DNA of 9,624 bases, taken from assembly GCA_903889815.1 (NCBI GenBank), contig CAISYX010000423.1, forward strand, positions 1-9,624. Reading direction: 5' to 3'. Numbering within the stretch: the stretch's first letter is position 1; each line of letters starts with the position of its first letter. The stretch is from an uncultured Gammaproteobacteria bacterium. Lineage in GTDB: Bacteria; Pseudomonadota; Gammaproteobacteria; Pseudomonadales; Pseudohongiellaceae. The notes beneath the pieces are model-generated. The model was given only the letters and a program-made list of their open reading frames with translations, did not search any database and had not been told where the DNA came from. A program made the translations under genes and the position numbers. This document shows positions 1-6,902 of this stretch, piece after piece.

Positions 1-131
1 CCCACATGGGGTCAGATGTTCAGTCAATGGCCGCAGCACCTCCGCGAAACCCCCTGAAGTACGAGGTGACTGCGCGAATGCGTCGCGCCTCCCGGCCCCT
101 GCCTGGACCACCACGCCAACCCGCAATCACC
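1..131. other. Short flank downstream of the TPR gene, no supported gene
   Basis: No terminator with a T-tract is visible here. A plus-strand frame open from the left edge (PTWGQMFSQWPQHLRETP, stop at 55-57) could be the tail of a gene lying outside the window, but 18 codons are too few to judge. Confidence 0.4.
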
Positions 132-1727
132 TCAGAACTTCGACCCCAGAATCCAGGTATCGGAGCGCGCCCACGCCTCGTCAAACCGCTTGTCTATCTC
201 CTCATCCACCTTGCCCTGCGCCGCCAGCGCCTGCTTGATGCCGTACAGCGCCCAGCCATTGTGTGGGTGTTCGCGCAGGTCTTCCTCGTACAGCGTGATG
301 GCCTTGTCGTATTCGCCCACCTCGATGTAGGCCGCGCCCAGCCAGTGCTTGGCGGAGAACGGATAGGGCTCGGGCTCGTCATAGATGATCGCGTTGTAGG
401 CGGCGGTGGCATGCTCGAAGGCCTCGATGGCACTGGCCATGTCACCTGTGCTCCAGGCAATCTCGCCATCCAGAATGCCCACCAGCACTTCCAGCAGATT
501 GTTGCCGTCGTGGAAACGGTAATTGTCAGTGGTGTCCTGGGCCAGCGCATCCAGCTTCGCCAGATACTCGCGGGCGGTCATGGTGTCGCCCATCTTCAGG
601 GCCGCGTAGCCCTGCGCAAAGTCCCAGGAGCCGCCATCAAAGTCACTGTTCTCCGGACGCTTGCTGACCGCAGCAACTTCGTCGAAGCGGCCGAAGCGAA
701 CCAGGGTCAGCACGTGGTAAATGGAACTGTTCATCAACTTGTCGTAATCCTTGGCGGCCTGGATGGCGATCGCGCCCTGCCCGTCCATGCTGGCCGCGAA
801 CAGCAGCATCGCCAGATTGTGCATGGGGTAGATGGCGAAACCTTCGCCCACTGCAGCCTTCTGGTCGGAGTGCCAGGCCTGGATGTTCGCGCGGACCGAG
901 TCATTCCAGCGGCCGATCTCGTTCCAGGTGTGGCTGGGCATATGGTTGATGTGACTGGCGCCGGGGATCGCATTGCCCAGGAACTCGGCACACTCCTCGG
1001 CCAGACCGGGGTTGGGCGTGGACTCGGTGGCGTGCACGTAGAGGTGGCAGGCGCCGACGTGGGTGATATCCCGGTCGAGCACGCTGGTAAGCACATTGTG
1101 CAGGCGGATGACGTTCGAATCGTCCAGATCGCGGGTGCCACGGCGCGGCTCCAGCAGGAACAACGAGTCGGCGTAAAGCGTGACGATGTCCAGGTCATCG
1201 GGGTATTTCGCCGCTACTTCCGCCATGGCATCGGCGTAGGCGCGCTCCTGTTCCATGCGGCGCTCGGGCGAGAAATTGGCCACATAACGCTGCGACATGG
1301 CCATTATCAGGTCAGCCTCTTTCTGCGTCGCCTGGTCCAGGCGACGCAGCGCTTCCCGCATCGCCGCATAGGCGCGGGGTGAGTCTTCCGCAGGCATCGG
1401 GCCGTTCAGATACGAGCCCCATGCCCAGGCTTCGCCCCAATAGCAGATCGCACAGTCCGGATCGAGACGCTGTGCTTCACGAAAAGAGCGCGCGGCATCG
1501 ACCTTGGTGAAGGAGTACATCATCTGGAACCCTTGGTCGAAGAAGGCCTGAGCCTCGGCATTGCGGGTCGAGATGGGATAGGTGTGATCGCCCAGGGCGA
1601 CCGTGTACAGCGGAATGGGGGTGTTGAACTCTTCAGGGTCGGGAACCGTCTCGTGGTCCTGGGCATACACGGCGGGAAGGCTGGCCAGGGTGGCCAGACA
1701 CAACAGCATGGTCGCGGGAAAGCGCAT
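132..1727 (-). CDS. Exported TPR-repeat protein of unknown function with a conserved His cluster
   Basis: This encodes a 531-residue protein. I chose the ATG at 1727 because AGGAG (1734-1738) lies 6 nt upstream and a signal peptide follows directly (hydrophobic MLLCLATLASLPAVYA, cleavage probably near residue 22). A longer in-frame start at 1766 would put 13 charged or polar residues before the signal. TPR-like helix pairs are visible at about residues 60-105 (FFDQGF, then DCAICYWGEAWAWG) and 420-505 (AIEAFEHA, HWLGAAYIEVGEYDKAITLY). The middle carries CHLYVHATE (H228, H232) and HINHMPSH (H259, H262, H266). This His-rich signature recurs in a family of bacterial TPR proteins whose role is not established; metal binding is possible but is my inference. 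The protein is probably periplasmic or lipid-free secreted, since no lipobox is seen. It lies downstream of the DUF5916 gene on the same strand, separated by a long hairpin. Identity as a TPR protein is secure; function is not. Confidence 0.9.
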   Translation of the reverse strand: MRFPATMLLCLATLASLPAVYAQDHETVPDPEEFNTPIPLYTVALGDHTYPISTRNAEAQAFFDQGFQMMYSFTKVDAARSFREAQRLDPDCAICYWGEAWAWGSYLNGPMPAEDSPRAYAAMREALRRLDQATQKEADLIMAMSQRYVANFSPERRMEQERAYADAMAEVAAKYPDDLDIVTLYADSLFLLEPRRGTRDLDDSNVIRLHNVLTSVLDRDITHVGACHLYVHATESTPNPGLAEECAEFLGNAIPGASHINHMPSHTWNEIGRWNDSVRANIQAWHSDQKAAVGEGFAIYPMHNLAMLLFAASMDGQGAIAIQAAKDYDKLMNSSIYHVLTLVRFGRFDEVAAVSKRPENSDFDGGSWDFAQGYAALKMGDTMTAREYLAKLDALAQDTTDNYRFHDGNNLLEVLVGILDGEIAWSTGDMASAIEAFEHATAAYNAIIYDEPEPYPFSAKHWLGAAYIEVGEYDKAITLYEEDLREHPHNGWALYGIKQALAAQGKVDEEIDKRFDEAWARSDTWILGSKF

Positions 1728-1733
1728 GTTCGT

Positions 1734-1738
1734 CTCCT
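1734..1738 (-). promoter_or_regulatory. Ribosome binding site deciding the TPR-protein start
   Basis: AGGAG on the minus strand lies 6 nt upstream of the ATG at 1727. It favours this start over the in-frame codon at 1766, which would leave a non-signal extension. Confidence 0.7.
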
Positions 1739-1765
1739 GTGGGCTTTGAATTTTGACTGCGCCCA

Positions 1766-1794
1766 AGCCTAGAGAAGCGCAGCGGGAAAGTCCA
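1766..1794 (-). promoter_or_regulatory. Weak candidate sigma70 promoter for the TPR-protein gene
   Basis: On the minus strand TGGACT (1789-1794) and TAGGCT (1766-1771) are separated by 17 bp. They match the -35 and -10 consensus at only 4/6 and 3/6 positions. The site lies between the long hairpin and the gene, which would let the TPR gene be transcribed independently. The -10 half overlaps a 16-nt element that also occurs upstream of soxC. This is a guess from spacing and position. Confidence 0.25.
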
Positions 1795-1863
1795 CTCGGA
1801 GCACTCTCCTCACAACAAGCGAGTGCCAGGTACAGGGACGGGAACGCGGCACATTTCTGGAAA

Positions 1864-2024
1864 GCGAGTCAGGCGGCGGGGAGGCCGGCGCTCCGGGCAG
1901 CGGCATGAAAGACCAGCGCCGAGCGCAACAAAATGACCTGAGGCATTTTGTGAAGAGAGGGCACTGCGGAGCAGCGCAGGTCAGCCGCAGCACGGAGCGC
2001 CGGCCTCCCCGCCGCCTGACTCGC
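1864..2024. repeat. 161-bp nested palindrome with 32-bp perfect inverted arms
   Basis: The arms 1864-1895 and 1993-2024 are exact reverse complements over 32 bp and very GC-rich (centre GGCGGGGAGGCCGGCG). The 97-nt loop contains further paired blocks on nearly the same axis: GCGGC 1900-1904 with 1984-1988, GACC 1911-1914 with 1979-1982, GCGC 1916-1919 with 1974-1977, and an apical ACAAAATG 1928-1935 with 1944-1951. The element therefore folds as one long imperfect hairpin in DNA or RNA. It sits between two minus-strand genes, just 3' of the DUF5916 stop. Only TTT follows the stem in the transcribed direction, so it is not a textbook intrinsic terminator. It could be a non-autonomous mobile repeat (MITE or REP-like) or an RNA-processing or mRNA-stability structure. 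No transposase or clear target-site duplication is visible. Confidence 0.9.
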
Positions 2025-2056
2025 CGCACCGGCGCAATGCATTTCACAGACACTCG

Positions 2057-4501
2057 CTAACTGTCAATCCGATAGCGCAACTTGATGGCCCAGGTATCGA
2101 TGATCTTCTCGTTCCAGGCTTCCGTGAACAGCATATGAGTATCGCCTTCGAAATCCCGGGGCAGATTGCTGCCGCGTGTGTACACCACAAACAAATCTGA
2201 CAAAGGCGCGATCTCCCAGCGATAGCGGGCCTGGAAACTCAGGCGGCTGATGATGAAGTCCTGGGTGGGCCCCGCCGGTGGCAGCAGTTGCTCCATGGTA
2301 TCGAGCCGAGCGGTGCGGATGCGGTAGAACTCATCCGCATTGGCGTCGATGCCGGCCCACTGCATGGACACGCGGAACTGCTGCTTGGCACTGACGAAAT
2401 ACTCCATGGCCACCTTTGGTGCCCACTCCTTGGTCTCGTAGGAATTGATGCGGCCGCCGCCGCGATTGACCAGCCAGCCTTCGCGATCCACCCGGTCCAC
2501 ATCCATCTGCAGCGAGAAGCGGTCAGCCGGTCGCCACACCACCCCCACCGACGCCGTCAACCGGCGCACGCCCAGGTACTCCTGCTGCATGTTGAGGGCG
2601 CCACGCAGGCTCACCGCCCGGGCGCGGTCACTGGTCCAGCTCAGGCGCCCATCCCAGCGCTCGGGAATCTTGAAGGTGCCATTGCCACGGCTGAGCTCGT
2701 CGTCCACGCGCCGCGGAAAGTAGTTCATGCTCAGGCCAAGGCTGTGGTTGTTGTTGAACACCCAGTCCTGGTCGGTGTAGATGCCGGCGCGGATACCTTC
2801 GCCCTTCGCGTTCCAGTAATAGCGCAGGATGCCACTGCGGGTGCGGCTGCGGAAATTCGGCAGATCGGACTCGGTGACCTTGTACTGATACTCCACACCG
2901 ATGCTGTCATTGCGGCGCCAGAAACCGAAGTCGTCGATGTCCAGCGTCTCGTCGAGATACTCGGCCCCGAAGCGGTGCTGGCGGCCGCGGTCGGGCAGAT
3001 AGCTCATGTCCAGGAACATGCCGTTGCCGGTCTCGCCCGCCACATCGCTGCGCAGCAACTGGCCATCGAACAGCCAGCGGGTGTCGGCCGAGAAGTAGTG
3101 CAAGTCCACGCCGTTCACCGAGGCGTCGGCACTATCGGACTGCAGCTGCGTGTTCATCCAGCCAATTGCGCGGCGGCCGCCGCCCGCGGTGTCCTCGTAC
3201 AGGAGTCGCCCCACCAGAAACTCGCGGCCATCCGCCTGGGCGACAAAGCTGTTGCCAGTGGGGTCCACGCCGCGCACCTGGCTGTCATCTTCAGCTGCGA
3301 GGAAGGCACCGTAACGCAGATTGCCCGACTGACCAGTCAGTTTCACCGCGCCCAGCAGGTCCGCAGGGCGCCCGAGGTCTACGGGGTCCACCGTCGCGCC
3401 TGCGGGCAGCACATAGTCTGGCGTCGCGCCGATGCGCCGGGTATTGAGCATGGTGGTGGGCTGGCCCCGGGCGCCGGTGCCACGCGGCCCGGCATTGCTG
3501 GGGCCGCCGTCATCCCCTGCGCGCGGCGAGGTGATGAAGATTTCCTGTCCTTCCAGAAAGAAGGCGCGCTTCTCAGCGTAGTAGGTTTCGAAGGCATCCA
3601 GGTTGACGATGACGTCGTCCGACTCCACCGACCCGAAGTCCGGGTTCAACGTGGCCGCCAGCTGCAGGTTGGACGAGGGCCGCCAGTAGATGTCGGTGCC
3701 GGCCCGGGAATCCCGCTCGTTGCTGGCATTGTCGAAATTGCTGGCGACGAAGGGATACCAGGTCAGCTGCTGGCGCGGGGCAATGCCCCGCACAGTCACA
3801 CGGCTGAATGCCGACAGAAAGCCCGGCGCCGTATCAGGCAGCGCGGGCATCGACCAGGTTTCGTTGGTCTGGGCTATGCGCCGCTCGGTGTACACGCCAA
3901 GCGTCCGCTCCTGCCCTGCTGCGGGCAGGCTCATCATGGACCAGGGCACATAGATTTCGGCTGTCCAGCCGTCGGCGCTCACGGCGGTGCGGGCGTTCCA
4001 CGGCCCATCCCACTGCAGATTGATCTGCCGCTCAGGCAGGATGGTGCCATCGTTCAGGGTGTCACCCAGATTGATCTGCAAGAGATACCCGTACAGACCA
4101 CTGCCCGACGGGTCGAGCCCCAGCACGAAGGCGTCACGTTCCAGGTCCTGGTCGCGGGAACTCATGCGGGCGATCAGCGTCTCGGGAGCCTGCTCGTTGT
4201 GTACCGCCACATACAGGCCGCGCTCGGTGTAGAGGAACCGCGTCTGCGTCTGCAGTGAGGGCGTGGCCAGCGTGTCGGGGCGGATGACGCGCATGCCGTC
4301 GAAGGGCGCCACTTGCTGCCAGATGGCCTCGTCGGGCACGCCGTCAAGGGTGATGTCGGCGACGGCCTGCTCGAAATAAGGCAGGGCAGGCGGGGGGATT
4401 TCTGCGTCCTGACCAAGCGAGGCCGAAGAGGCGGCGAACAGCGCAAATGCGCTCAGTGCAAGGCGGGACAACCGCCCTCTCAGGGATTTATTGTTATTCA
4501 C
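2057..4501 (-). CDS. DUF5916 outer-membrane protein with N-terminal CBM9-like domain
   Basis: This encodes an 814-residue protein with a signal peptide (LSRLALSAFALFAASSASLG, cleavage near residue 31). Residues about 46-200 look like the CBM9-like beta-sandwich of this family (ITLDGVPDEAIWQQVAPF, FLYTERGLYVAV, GWTAEIYVPW). The DUF5916 hallmark follows: NPDFGSVESDD at 286-296, then NLDAFETYYAEKRAFFLEG up to residue 317. The remainder alternates aromatic and polar residues, as in an outer-membrane beta-barrel, and ends in AIKLRYRIDS. The final residue is not aromatic, which is a little unusual for a barrel. The start is a GTG at 4501: an in-frame TAA lies only 6 nt upstream, and no other start precedes the signal peptide. 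No good Shine-Dalgarno is visible. Ligand and role are unknown; glycan or other substrate binding at the surface is inferred from the CBM9-like part only. Confidence 0.93.
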   Translation of the reverse strand: MNNNKSLRGRLSRLALSAFALFAASSASLGQDAEIPPPALPYFEQAVADITLDGVPDEAIWQQVAPFDGMRVIRPDTLATPSLQTQTRFLYTERGLYVAVHNEQAPETLIARMSSRDQDLERDAFVLGLDPSGSGLYGYLLQINLGDTLNDGTILPERQINLQWDGPWNARTAVSADGWTAEIYVPWSMMSLPAAGQERTLGVYTERRIAQTNETWSMPALPDTAPGFLSAFSRVTVRGIAPRQQLTWYPFVASNFDNASNERDSRAGTDIYWRPSSNLQLAATLNPDFGSVESDDVIVNLDAFETYYAEKRAFFLEGQEIFITSPRAGDDGGPSNAGPRGTGARGQPTTMLNTRRIGATPDYVLPAGATVDPVDLGRPADLLGAVKLTGQSGNLRYGAFLAAEDDSQVRGVDPTGNSFVAQADGREFLVGRLLYEDTAGGGRRAIGWMNTQLQSDSADASVNGVDLHYFSADTRWLFDGQLLRSDVAGETGNGMFLDMSYLPDRGRQHRFGAEYLDETLDIDDFGFWRRNDSIGVEYQYKVTESDLPNFRSRTRSGILRYYWNAKGEGIRAGIYTDQDWVFNNNHSLGLSMNYFPRRVDDELSRGNGTFKIPERWDGRLSWTSDRARAVSLRGALNMQQEYLGVRRLTASVGVVWRPADRFSLQMDVDRVDREGWLVNRGGGRINSYETKEWAPKVAMEYFVSAKQQFRVSMQWAGIDANADEFYRIRTARLDTMEQLLPPAGPTQDFIISRLSFQARYRWEIAPLSDLFVVYTRGSNLPRDFEGDTHMLFTEAWNEKIIDTWAIKLRYRIDS

Positions 4502-4887
4502 GTTGCGTTACCGGGACTTCGAAAAGCCGGAATACTAGCACAGGCCATGTTCGATCCGCCCGCCAGAATGCAGGTCAGGTGCCCGGCGTCTGCGCCACAC
4601 CAATGCCGCGCAGCATGTGCGCACGTGGGCACCCCCGAAAATCTGGAGTGAGCACAGGCTGCACCGCCGGCGCCTTGCAACCAGCCAGTTGGCGAAGAGC
4701 CAACCAGCCTGTCGGTCGTACATGATCGATTCCATGCCGCCCAGGACTGCGTCCTGGCCGAAGTTGCAAGCCGCATCTGCTGTTGTGAAGGCACGCAGTG
4801 TGTTCACGTTACAGTAGCTGCTGAACGGCCACGCCAGCGCGATCTGCGGAACCAAGATGTTGACGAGCAATCAGTCGGGAGCATGCC
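4502..4887. other. 386-bp intergenic region without a convincing gene
   Basis: This lies between the GTG of the DUF5916 gene and the stop of gabD. It holds a candidate promoter near its left end and a small inverted repeat, GTTGGC 4688-4693 with GCCAAC 4699-4704. The minus strand there also contains two copies of GGCTGGTTG. A 111-codon frame is open on the minus strand at 4535-4870, but overlapping frames are open too, it has no Shine-Dalgarno site, and its Cys/Arg-rich composition is unlike the neighbours. I see no clear terminator for gabD. It could be a decayed gene or a plain spacer. Confidence 0.6.
4532..4540 (-). promoter_or_regulatory. Candidate extended -10 promoter for the DUF5916 gene
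   Basis: The minus strand reads TGC-TAGTAT, an extended -10 (TGn) followed by a hexamer matching TATAAT at 4/6 positions. It lies about 30 nt upstream of the GTG at 4501. I see no good -35, which extended -10 promoters can lack. The implied leader of roughly 24 nt is short but adequate. Confidence 0.35.
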
Positions 4888-6363
4888 TCACTGTATGGAG
4901 AGGCAGATGTATTTCATTTCAAGATACTCATTGATGCCGTATCGGGAACCCTCACGGCCAAGCCCAGACGCCTTGATGCCTCCAAAAGGAGCCACTTCTG
5001 TGGAAATAGATCCGGTATTCACACCGACCATGCCACACGCCAGCGCTTCGCTCATTCGGAATACGCGCCCGATGTCACGTGTGTACAGATAGGAGGCCAG
5101 GCCAAAAGCAGTGTTGTTGGCAAGGGTCAGGACTTCCTCTTCTGTGTCGAATCGCAGCAAAGCTGCGATGGGTCCGAAGGTCTCCTCCTGTGTCAGTTGC
5201 GCGTCGTGAGCAACCTCCAGCAGAACCGTCGGCTGAAAGAAATTCCCGCCCAGACTGTGGGACATGCCCCCTGTGGCAACAGTGGCACCGCGGGCGAGGG
5301 CGTCAGCCACATGCTCCTGTACTTTGTTCACCGCCGCCGCATTGATCAGGGGCCCGGTAGTCACTCCCTCGTGCAGTCCGTTGCCCGGCACCAGCGCTGC
5401 GATGGCCGTCGTCAGCTTGCGCGCAAACGCGTCATACACCGAGTGGTGTATGTAGAAGCGATTGGCGCAGACACAGGTTTGGCCGTTGTTGCGGAACTTG
5501 GCCACCAGGGCGCCCTGCACGGCGGCGTCCAGATCGGCGTCGTCGAAAACGATGAAGGGCGCGTTGCCACCCAGCTCCAGAGAAACCTTCTTGATGTCCG
5601 GCGCGCACTGCGCCAGCAATTGCCGCCCGACTTCAGTCGAACCGGTGAACGACAATTTGCGCACGGTGGGATTGCTGCACAGTGCGCTGCCGATGGCGGC
5701 TGCCTCGCCCGTCACAATATTGAGCACCCCGGGCGGGATACCGGCACGCTGCGCCAGGGCCACCAGAGCCAGTGCTGAGAACGGGGTCTGCGAGGCAGGC
5801 TTGGCCACCATGGTGCAACCGGCGGCCAGCGCGGCACCGGCCTTGCGGGTGAGCATGGCGGCAGGGAAATTCCAGGGAGTGATGGCGGCGGTGACGCCAA
5901 CTGGCTGCCGGATCACCAGGATGCGTTTGTCGGTCTGATGCCCGGGAATCGTATCTCCGTAGACACGCTTGCCCTCTTCCGCGAACCACTCAATGAATGA
6001 GGCGGCATAGACAATCTCGTTGCGGGCTTCGGCCAGGGGCTTCCCCTGCTCCAGTGTCATCAGCCGCGCCAGGTCTTCCTGGTGGCTGATGATCAGGTCG
6101 AACCAGTCCCGCAGCATTCGAGCACGCACGCCTGCGCTCAGGCTGCGCCAGGCAGGCAAGGCCCGCCCGGCGGCGGCTACCGCGCGATCGGTTTCGGCAG
6201 CCCCCATGCGGGGCACGTGGCCCAGCAGGGAAGCGTCAGCGGGATTGTGAATGGCGAGGGTCGCCCCGGAATCGGCAGCCACCCACGCCCCGTCGATGCA
6301 GCCGAGTTCGCGAAACAACTCTGGATCGCGCAGCTGCGGTGTCGTCGGGACGAGGGGACTCAC
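4888..6363 (-). CDS. gabD: Succinate-semialdehyde dehydrogenase (GabD-type)
   Basis: This 491-residue aldehyde dehydrogenase oxidises succinate semialdehyde to succinate using NAD(P)+, in the cytoplasm (GABA shunt and related routes). It is near-collinear with E. coli GabD. Visible landmarks are PWNF (oxyanion Asn165), KPAS at 188-191 (the family's NADP 2'-phosphate contact), GSTEVG at 241-246, general base Glu263 in LELGG, catalytic Cys297 in GQTCVC, and the C-terminal GGIKASGLGREGS. R173, R291 and S454 appear to correspond to the residues that bind the substrate carboxylate in human SSADH. The GTG start at 6361-6363 overlaps the upstream cytochrome stop as GTGA, with AGGA 3 nt upstream, so translation is probably coupled. 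It is the last gene of the soxC unit. An alternative substrate, such as an anionic sulfonated aldehyde, cannot be excluded, because relatives of GabD act as sulfolactaldehyde dehydrogenases. Confidence 0.95.
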   Translation of the reverse strand: MSPLVPTTPQLRDPELFRELGCIDGAWVAADSGATLAIHNPADASLLGHVPRMGAAETDRAVAAAGRALPAWRSLSAGVRARMLRDWFDLIISHQEDLARLMTLEQGKPLAEARNEIVYAASFIEWFAEEGKRVYGDTIPGHQTDKRILVIRQPVGVTAAITPWNFPAAMLTRKAGAALAAGCTMVAKPASQTPFSALALVALAQRAGIPPGVLNIVTGEAAAIGSALCSNPTVRKLSFTGSTEVGRQLLAQCAPDIKKVSLELGGNAPFIVFDDADLDAAVQGALVAKFRNNGQTCVCANRFYIHHSVYDAFARKLTTAIAALVPGNGLHEGVTTGPLINAAAVNKVQEHVADALARGATVATGGMSHSLGGNFFQPTVLLEVAHDAQLTQEETFGPIAALLRFDTEEEVLTLANNTAFGLASYLYTRDIGRVFRMSEALACGMVGVNTGSISTEVAPFGGIKASGLGREGSRYGINEYLEMKYICLSIQ

Positions 6364-6902
6364 TGTTCCTGACTGCGATCGATGAAGCCATCGCGGTTGG
6401 GCATCTGCACCTGGGGAAGGTTGCTGGCGTCCAGCACGAAGTCGCGCTCGACAATACCGCTCAGATGCAGCACATAGGCCACCACCTGATAGACCTCGGT
6501 ATTGCTGAGGGACTTGGGCGCCGTGGGGGGCATGGCGCGGCGGATGTAGTCATAGAGTGTGGACGCATGGGGCCAGTAACTGCCCGCCGTCATCAAGATG
6601 GGCGTGCCCGTCAACGTGCCGCCAGCCAGCGCCGGAACGCCCTGCGTGCCCTCCCCCTGCGCGCCGTGGCAGGCAGCACATTGCTGGTCATACACCGCCT
6701 GCCCTTGGGCGGCAGTGCCTGAACCCGCTGGCAGCCCTTTGCCATCGGGCATCACGATGAGGTCAATCTCCGACAGTTGTGCCTCCGTGACGGGCGTGCC
6801 CAGGCGCACTGGCGCGTCGGCGGCAAGCACCAGGGAGGACACCGACAATACGGCGCCGATGCTGCCGGCAAGCAACAAGGATTTCAGATCAGGCGTAAAC
6901 AT
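6360..6902 (-). CDS. Monohaem cytochrome c, SoxD N-terminal-like electron acceptor of sulfite dehydrogenase
   Basis: This 180-residue protein has an export signal (LKSLLLAGSIGAVLSVSSLVLA, cleavage near 28). It has one haem c site, CAACH at residues 75-79, and Met124 in RRAMPP is the likely distal ligand. LGTPVTEAQLSEIDLIVMPDG, GLPAGSGTAAQG, GSYWPHASTLYDYI and the C-terminal MPNRDGFI resemble the first haem domain of SoxD. The second haem domain of classical SoxD (about 380 residues) is absent. The expected role is to take electrons from the adjacent molybdoenzyme and pass them to the respiratory chain in the periplasm. Its ATG overlaps the end of soxC by 14 nt, with GAGGTG (6907-6912) 4 nt upstream. 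Its stop overlaps the gabD start. I withhold a gene symbol because it is only half of SoxD. Confidence 0.92.
   Translation of the reverse strand: MFTPDLKSLLLAGSIGAVLSVSSLVLAADAPVRLGTPVTEAQLSEIDLIVMPDGKGLPAGSGTAAQGQAVYDQQCAACHGAQGEGTQGVPALAGGTLTGTPILMTAGSYWPHASTLYDYIRRAMPPTAPKSLSNTEVYQVVAYVLHLSGIVERDFVLDASNLPQVQMPNRDGFIDRSQEQ

Noticed and set aside
6..1382. 458-codon plus-strand open frame
   Set aside because: It is antisense to the TPR gene, lacks a Shine-Dalgarno and family motifs, and its composition is that of a shadow frame in GC-rich DNA.
1864..2024. Long hairpin as an ordinary rho-independent terminator
   Set aside because: The arms are far too long, the loop is 97 nt, and only TTT follows the stem, so a standard terminator call is not supported.
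1769..2053. 94-codon minus-strand frame across the long inverted repeat
   Set aside because: It starts at a GTG without a Shine-Dalgarno, is Arg/Pro/Cys-rich, and its sequence is dominated by the palindrome.
2288..4258. 656-codon plus-strand open frame
   Set aside because: It is antisense to the DUF5916 gene, whose conserved motifs are unmistakable. The His/Ala/Gly-rich translation is a shadow.
4688..4704. GTTGGC/GCCAAC hairpin as the gabD terminator
   Set aside because: It is a 6-bp stem about 180 nt downstream of the stop with no T-tract.
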